Shown here: positions 6,967 to 10,174 of the stretch, one piece after another
Layout: every line of letters begins with the position of its first letter
Position numbering within the stretch: position 1 is the stretch's first letter
Assembly: GCA_934371475.1 (NCBI GenBank)
Contig: CAKRNX010000076.1
Location: 1 to 10,174 of the forward strand
DNA: 10,174 nt
Reading direction: 5' to 3'
From: an uncultured Lachnospiraceae bacterium
GTDB lineage: Bacteria > Bacillota > Clostridia > Lachnospirales > Lachnospiraceae
Made by a program: the position numbers and the translations under genes
Notes under the pieces: generated by a model
What the model was told of the DNA's origin: nothing
The model's database searches: none
Seen by the model: only the letters and a program-made list of their open reading frames with translations

Positions 6967-7032
6967 TTAACCGGATCACTGCTCCGCAGTGTATCGGGAG
7001 AGGCCTGCAGGGGGCTTATTTGTTTCGGTTAA
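6967..7032. repeat. Structured intergenic element, copy 2 of palindromic repeat
   Basis: An outer stem TTAACCG (6967-6973) with CGGTTAA (7026-7032) encloses a perfect hairpin CACTGC-TCC-GCAGTG (6977-6991) and a smaller stem AGGCC (7001-7005) with GGCTT (7013-7017), giving a three-way-junction shape. The left half and right end match the element at 2758-2790, with about 33 extra bases here. It starts 19 nt after the merR stop and precedes a terminator, so it would be in the merR 3' UTR. Its function is unknown. Confidence 0.5.
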
Positions 7033-7038
7033 AAATGA

Positions 7039-7084
7039 AAAACCAGAAGCCTCCGCTGTCTCATACGGTTTAGCTTCTGGTTTT
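7039..7084. terminator. Bidirectional intrinsic terminator between merR and obg
   Basis: A 12-bp perfect stem AAAACCAGAAGC (7039-7050) with GCTTCTGGTTTT (7073-7084) encloses a 22-nt loop. On the minus strand the stem is followed by a T-rich run (TTTTTCATTTTT), fitting the end of the rplU-prp-rpmA-obg operon. On the plus strand the arm ends in TTTT, serving the convergent merR transcript. Confidence 0.85.
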
Positions 7085-7127
7085 CACGAACTTCTGACAA
7101 GTGAATCCGCTTACTTATAATAATTGC

Positions 7128-8423
7128 TTACTTATAATAATCAAACTGCAATCCGTACATTTTGACGGTATCGCCGTCCTGGATGCCAAGCTTCTCCAGA
7201 TCTTTCAGAATACCTGTATCTTTCAGGAAATTTTGAAAGAAACGGAAACCTTTCTCGGAATCCAGATTGGTGTATCCCAGCATCTTTTCGATCTTGGGTC
7301 CTTCCACGATAAAGACGTGCTCATCTTCCTCTGACTGCTCTACAGTATAGGGCAGGTTGTTGTCTGCCATATGCTCATCCGGGAAATACTCCGGCTCATA
7401 TACTACCGGTGTATCCGGCAGCTCATCAAGCAGTCCGCGCACATAGTAAAGAAGGTCCTTCAGCCCCTCGCCACTGACTGCGGAAATCGGGAACACCTTC
7501 ACTCCCTTAGGTTCGAACTCGTCTTTCAGCCTCTGGATCGGATCCTCTTCCCCCTCGCTGTAAATCGCGTCAATCTTATTGGCCGCAATCACCTGTGGTC
7601 TCTTCTCCAGATCCGCATTGTATGCTGCCAGCTCTCCATTGATCTTGTAAACATCTTCTACCGGATCACGTCCTTCCGTGGATGCCGCATCTACCAGATG
7701 GATCATCACCTTGGTCCGCTCAATATGACGGAGAAACTCATGTCCCAGGCCTACGCCTTCAGAAGCACCCTCGATCAGTCCCGGAATATCCGCAAGCACA
7801 AATCCTCTTCCACCATCCAGATCTACCACGCCAAGATTGGGCGTCAGCGTTGTAAAATGATAGTTGGCAATTTTGGGCGTAGCGTTGGTAACTCTGGAAA
7901 GGAGTGTGGATTTCCCTACATTGGGATACCCCACCAGTCCCACATCTGCAATTACTTTCAGTTCCAGAAGCACCTCAAGCTCCTTGGCCTCCTGGCCGGG
8001 CTGTGCATACTTGGGCGCCTGCATGGTCGATGTGGCATAATGCATATTTCCATTTCCGCCGCGGCCGCCCTTTAGAATCACCTGACGTCTGTTCTCCCCG
8101 GACATATCCGCAATCACCTGCCCACTGGCTGCCTCTTTGATCACAGTGCCGGCCGGTACCTTCAGGACAATATCCTTTCCGTCTGCGCCGTGACAGCGCT
8201 TTTTACCGCCTTCCTCACCGTTGGTAGCTGCGAATTTCCGTCTGTGACGATAATCGATCAGCGTGTTGAGTCCCTCATCAACTTCAAAGATCACATCACC
8301 GCCACGGCCGCCGTCACCGCCGTCCGGGCCGCCGTCCGGCACATATTTTTCACGGCGGAAACTCACATGGCCGTCGCCGCCTTTTCCTGAACGTATGATA
8401 ATTTTAGCTCTGTCTGCAAACAT
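7128..8423 (-). CDS. obg: GTPase Obg (CgtA), ribosome assembly and stress
   Basis: Essential Obg GTPase of 431 aa that binds the 50S subunit late in assembly and links ribosome maturation to growth state. The three family domains are present. The glycine-rich Obg fold (1 to about 158) shows VSFRREKYVPDGGPDGGDGG and GGRGGNGN. The G domain (about 159-335) has the P-loop GYPNVGKST (165-173), the TTLTPNLG switch I, DIPGLIEGA (G3), NKID (G4) and SAVSGEGL (G5). The OCT domain (about 350-431) ends in GLQFDYYK, and full length indicates an intact gene. The upstream site is modest (GAGGT, 6 nt before the ATG). It is the last gene of the L21-Prp-L27-Obg cluster usual in Firmicutes, 62 nt after rpmA, and is followed by a strong terminator. 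Confidence 0.98.
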   Translation of the reverse strand: MFADRAKIIIRSGKGGDGHVSFRREKYVPDGGPDGGDGGRGGDVIFEVDEGLNTLIDYRHRRKFAATNGEEGGKKRCHGADGKDIVLKVPAGTVIKEAASGQVIADMSGENRRQVILKGGRGGNGNMHYATSTMQAPKYAQPGQEAKELEVLLELKVIADVGLVGYPNVGKSTLLSRVTNATPKIANYHFTTLTPNLGVVDLDGGRGFVLADIPGLIEGASEGVGLGHEFLRHIERTKVMIHLVDAASTEGRDPVEDVYKINGELAAYNADLEKRPQVIAANKIDAIYSEGEEDPIQRLKDEFEPKGVKVFPISAVSGEGLKDLLYYVRGLLDELPDTPVVYEPEYFPDEHMADNNLPYTVEQSEEDEHVFIVEGPKIEKMLGYTNLDSEKGFRFFQNFLKDTGILKDLEKLGIQDGDTVKMYGLQFDYYK

Positions 8424-8443
8424 TTTTTACCTCGATATAAAAT

Positions 8444-8476
8444 GAGGCTCCAAACCAGGAATGATTTGAAGCCCTC
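8444..8476 (-). terminator. Hairpin between rpmA and obg, possible partial terminator or processing site
   Basis: Read on the minus strand, GAGGGCTTCAAA and TTTGGAGCCTC pair with one bulge and a G-U pair around a 10-nt loop, then CATTTTAT follows. It lies 9 nt after the rpmA stop. The weak T-tract suggests incomplete termination, or RNA processing and 3' end protection, which would lower obg expression relative to the ribosomal proteins. Confidence 0.5.
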
Positions 8477-8485
8477 TGACATTTA

Positions 8486-8773
8486 TTATTCTGCTGCAAC
8501 CGGAACGATAGAAACCTGTTTCTTATCTCTTCCTTTTCTTTCAAATCTTACAACACCGTCAACCAGTGCGTACAGTGTGTCATCACCACCGCGGCCAACG
8601 TTTACGCCCGGATGGATCTTTGTGCCACGCTGTCTGTAAAGGATGTTGCCAGCTTTTACAAACTGTCCGTCTGCTCTCTTCGCTCCAAGTCTCTTTGACT
8701 CTGAGTCACGGCCGTTCTTGGTAGAACCAACTCCCTTTTTATGAGCGAATAACTGAAGGTTCATATTTAACAT
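8486..8773 (-). CDS. rpmA: 50S ribosomal protein L27
   Basis: Ribosomal protein L27 of the large subunit, whose N-terminus reaches toward the peptidyl transferase centre. The 95-aa product has the family core GSTKNGRDSESKRLGAKR and ILYRQRGTKIHPG...GRGGDDTL. It begins with the Firmicutes extension MLNMNLQLF before AHKKG. In Staphylococcus the equivalent extension is cut between Phe and Ala by Prp, so cleavage after F9 is expected here to expose A10. The ATG at 8773 is set by an AGGAGGTG site 6 nt upstream; an internal ATG at codon 4 would lack its own site. The processing protease is encoded immediately upstream. Confidence 0.98.
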   Translation of the reverse strand: MLNMNLQLFAHKKGVGSTKNGRDSESKRLGAKRADGQFVKAGNILYRQRGTKIHPGVNVGRGGDDTLYALVDGVVRFERKGRDKKQVSIVPVAAE

Positions 8774-8812
8774 GTTCTACACCTCCTTGGATGTCTAGTA
8801 GTAATTGAAAAT

Positions 8813-9151
8813 CTATTGATTTCCCCGGCAATCCTGAATCTGTACCTTCACAAACTCACTGCCGTAATTTTCTTCGATCATCTGTAATCCCAGAACAAGG
8901 CTGCTCATCAGAATACAGGATTCAACTGAAACACTGCCAAGCAGATCCAGCTTCAAATATCCGCCTTCCTGCCCCTGTTCCACATTTATCTCATCCTCTG
9001 TCAATGTCTCGATAGAGTTAATAGTATTCACTGTAAGTGCAGATACAGCCGAACAGATAATGTCATATCCCTCTTCTGCATAACCTGCGTGCCCCTCACA
9101 GAGGAATCCTCTGTACTGATGACCGGCTCGATAAATCGTAACTGAAATCAT
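8813..9151 (-). CDS. prp: Ribosomal-processing cysteine protease Prp
   Basis: Cysteine protease of 112 aa (COG2868 type) that removes the N-terminal extension of L27 before or during ribosome assembly. The signature GHAGYAEEGYDIICSAVSAL carries the catalytic pair H21 and C33. It is placed between rplU and rpmA as in most Firmicutes. The start lies 6 nt after the rplU stop and no good ribosome binding site precedes it, so translation is probably coupled to L21 termination. This would keep the enzyme far below the level of its substrate. The matching extension on L27 supports the call. Confidence 0.96.
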   Translation of the reverse strand: MISVTIYRAGHQYRGFLCEGHAGYAEEGYDIICSAVSALTVNTINSIETLTEDEINVEQGQEGGYLKLDLLGSVSVESCILMSSLVLGLQMIEENYGSEFVKVQIQDCRGNQ

Positions 9152-9157
9152 ACAGAA

Positions 9158-9463
9158 TTAACCGTTGATCTTTTCAATCTTAACCTGTGTGTACTGCTGT
9201 CTGTGACCGTTCTTTTTGTGATATCCGGTTTTTCTCTTATATTTGTAAACGATAACTTTTTTAGCTTTGTCATTCTTTACAACAGTAGCTGTAACAGTTG
9301 CTCCTGCAACATCAGCTCCAACCTTCAGACCATCATTGCTTACTGCCAGAACCTGATCAAATGTAACAGTTTCACCAGCTTCTACACCCAGCTTCTCCAC
9401 GTTAACGATATCGCCTTCGGCTACTTTGTACTGTTTACCACCTGTTGCAATAATTGCGTACAT
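9158..9463 (-). CDS. rplU: 50S ribosomal protein L21
   Basis: Ribosomal protein L21, 101 aa, the usual length. It binds 23S rRNA and contacts L20. Recognisable features are MYAIIATGGKQYKVAEGDIVNVEKL at the N-terminus (shown in parts: IIATGGKQYKV, then GDIVNVEKL) and the basic C-terminal YKYKRKTGYHKKNGHRQQ segment. The ATG at 9463 is chosen because AGGAGGT (9469-9475) lies 5 nt upstream. A longer in-frame ATG at 9523 would add a non-conserved sequence and run through the mRNA leader. First gene of the rplU-prp-rpmA-obg operon. Confidence 0.98.
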   Translation of the reverse strand: MYAIIATGGKQYKVAEGDIVNVEKLGVEAGETVTFDQVLAVSNDGLKVGADVAGATVTATVVKNDKAKKVIVYKYKRKTGYHKKNGHRQQYTQVKIEKING

Positions 9464-9548
9464 ATGGCACCTCCTATTAACATTACTCGCCAGATATGGT
9501 GGATGGCTCCGTCCCGGGCACACCTCTTAAACCTCTCTGTGCGGCATA
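9464..9548 (-). promoter_or_regulatory. Candidate L21 mRNA leader (ribosomal protein autoregulation)
   Basis: The predicted 85-nt leader of rplU can form a stem GCACA with TGTGC (9538-9542 and 9518-9522) enclosing a purine-rich loop, and a second stem GCCA with TGGC (9504-9507 and 9489-9492) upstream of the ribosome binding site. Firmicutes rplU operons often carry an L21 leader family (Rfam L21_leader). The match is inferred from position and pairing, not from a model search. Confidence 0.45.
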
Positions 9549-9555
9549 CTCACAT

Positions 9556-9584
9556 ATACTATCACATGTTTCCGGCTCCGTCAA
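9556..9584 (-). promoter_or_regulatory. Promoter of the rplU-prp-rpmA-obg operon
   Basis: On the minus strand TTGACG (9584-9579) and TAGTAT (9561-9556) are 17 bp apart. The -35 lies inside the last codons of the MFS gene (the Val-Asp-Gly part) and the -10 abuts its stop codon. No terminator hairpin was found after the MFS stop, so some read-through from that gene is likely. Confidence 0.6.
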
Positions 9585-10174
9585 CCGGTTTTGCGACATT
9601 TTTTCTATCTGCAGTGCCAAGGAAAAAGAAAATCAGTCCCACCGCGGCAAAGGCCACGCCGGAACGCAGCATCACCGGGACACCGAAACTGTCAATCAGT
9701 CTGCCGCCCAGCAGATTGCCGAACACGGAACCGACAGTAAACGCCACAGTAACCATTGCCTGTCCCTGCACCTTGTGGTGCTCATCCATCTCCTGGTTGG
9801 CATAATAAACACCTGCCGGAATATAAAGAGCATATGTAACAAGCTGCATCAGCTGTGCTCCGTAAATCCCTGTCACGTTCGTACAGAAACAGAACACGAT
9901 GGCTCTGACAACCCAGCACACCGCTGCAAAACGCAGCAGTTCTTCTACTGAAAACTTCTTTACCAGCCTGGAAAATCCCGCCATCATCGGGATCTCTGTC
10001 ATCGCTGCAACAAAGACCGCCGTGCCCATATCCTGCTTGTTGCCTCCCACCCACTGGATCATCTGATAAATGTAGGTATTTGTCATAAAATGGAAAATAA
10101 AGAAAAACACAATTCCGGTCAGAATACAGGTAAAATTCTTTTTTTCTCTCAGGATCTGCAGCATACCGCCTGCA
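9562..10174 (-). CDS. MFS transporter, C-terminal half (5' end beyond window)
   Basis: Integral membrane transporter whose frame stays open to the right window edge. The internal methionine at 10164 is preceded by in-frame codons with no stop, so it is probably not the start. The visible 204 residues contain about six hydrophobic segments, matching the C-terminal bundle of a 12-helix major facilitator. The first is FTCILTGIVFFFIFHFM; later ones include TYALYIPAGVYYA and VAFTVGSVFGNLLGGRLID; the last is VAFAAVGLIFFFLG. Helices separated by charged loops (SRLVKKFSVEELLR, NQEMDEHHKVQGQA) resemble the MFS_1-like/LacY-related group, whose members move sugars, nucleosides or aromatic acids. The substrate cannot be told from this half. 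The stop overlaps the promoter region of the downstream rplU operon. Confidence 0.85.
   Translation of the reverse strand, partial: AGGMLQILREKKNFTCILTGIVFFFIFHFMTNTYIYQMIQWVGGNKQDMGTAVFVAAMTEIPMMAGFSRLVKKFSVEELLRFAAVCWVVRAIVFCFCTNVTGIYGAQLMQLVTYALYIPAGVYYANQEMDEHHKVQGQAMVTVAFTVGSVFGNLLGGRLIDSFGVPVMLRSGVAFAAVGLIFFFLGTADRKNVAKPVDGAGNM

Noticed and set aside
7371..8075. 234-aa plus-strand open frame inside obg
   Set aside because: Antisense to obg, whose GTPase motifs are complete; no supporting start signals.
9464..9523. N-terminal extension of L21 from the in-frame ATG at 9523
   Set aside because: The strong AGGAGGT site and the conserved MYAII start at 9463 fit family length; the upstream frame overlaps the predicted leader.
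1..10174. CRISPR arrays, insertion sequences, tRNAs or rRNA
   Set aside because: No regularly spaced repeats, transposase motifs with flanking inverted repeats, or tRNA/rRNA signatures were seen on either strand.

Overview
The window looks like a chromosomal segment from a gut-type Firmicute of class Clostridia, most likely a Lachnospiraceae member. This is inferred from the Firmicutes rplU-prp-rpmA-obg cluster with an N-terminally extended L27, strong AGGAGG-type ribosome binding sites, a LytTR/GHKL two-component system, a secreted GH3 protein with a Thr/Glu-rich acidic linker, and mid-range GC. No mobile element, CRISPR array, tRNA or rRNA was seen.

Layout. Positions 1-2588 (minus) hold a large secreted glycoside hydrolase family 3 protein, cut at its C-terminus by the window edge. 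A 256-bp divergent intergenic region (2589-2844) carries a palindrome, a good sigma-A-type promoter and a hairpin repeat. Then come a LytTR response regulator (2845-3588, plus) and an AgrC-like GHKL sensor kinase (3573-4871, plus), which overlap by 16 nt. Convergent to them is a short-chain dehydrogenase resembling BaiA-type hydroxysteroid dehydrogenases (4932-5675, minus). It is transcribed divergently from a MerR-family regulator with an unusually long C-terminal domain (5892-6947, plus). A structured intergenic repeat and a bidirectional terminator (6967-7084) separate this module from a housekeeping operon on the minus strand, read from right to left: rplU (L21), prp (the protease that trims L27), rpmA (L27) and obg (ribosome-associated GTPase). 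The right edge holds the C-terminal half of an MFS transporter (minus), whose 3' end contains the -35 element of the rplU promoter.

How the parts fit. The SDR and MerR genes look like a self-contained inducible unit. The SDR promoter has the 19-bp spacer typical of MerR-activated promoters, and its spacer resembles a dyad found just upstream of merR. The two-component pair and the GH3 gene share a divergent regulatory region, so control of the secreted GH3 protein by the pair is possible but unproven. The ribosomal operon is ordinary in content, with a plausible L21 autoregulatory leader and a hairpin between rpmA and obg. The most interesting points are the GH3 protein missing motifs that normally carry the acid/base residue, the two diverged copies of an intergenic palindromic repeat, and the matched MerR sites in the SDR/MerR module.
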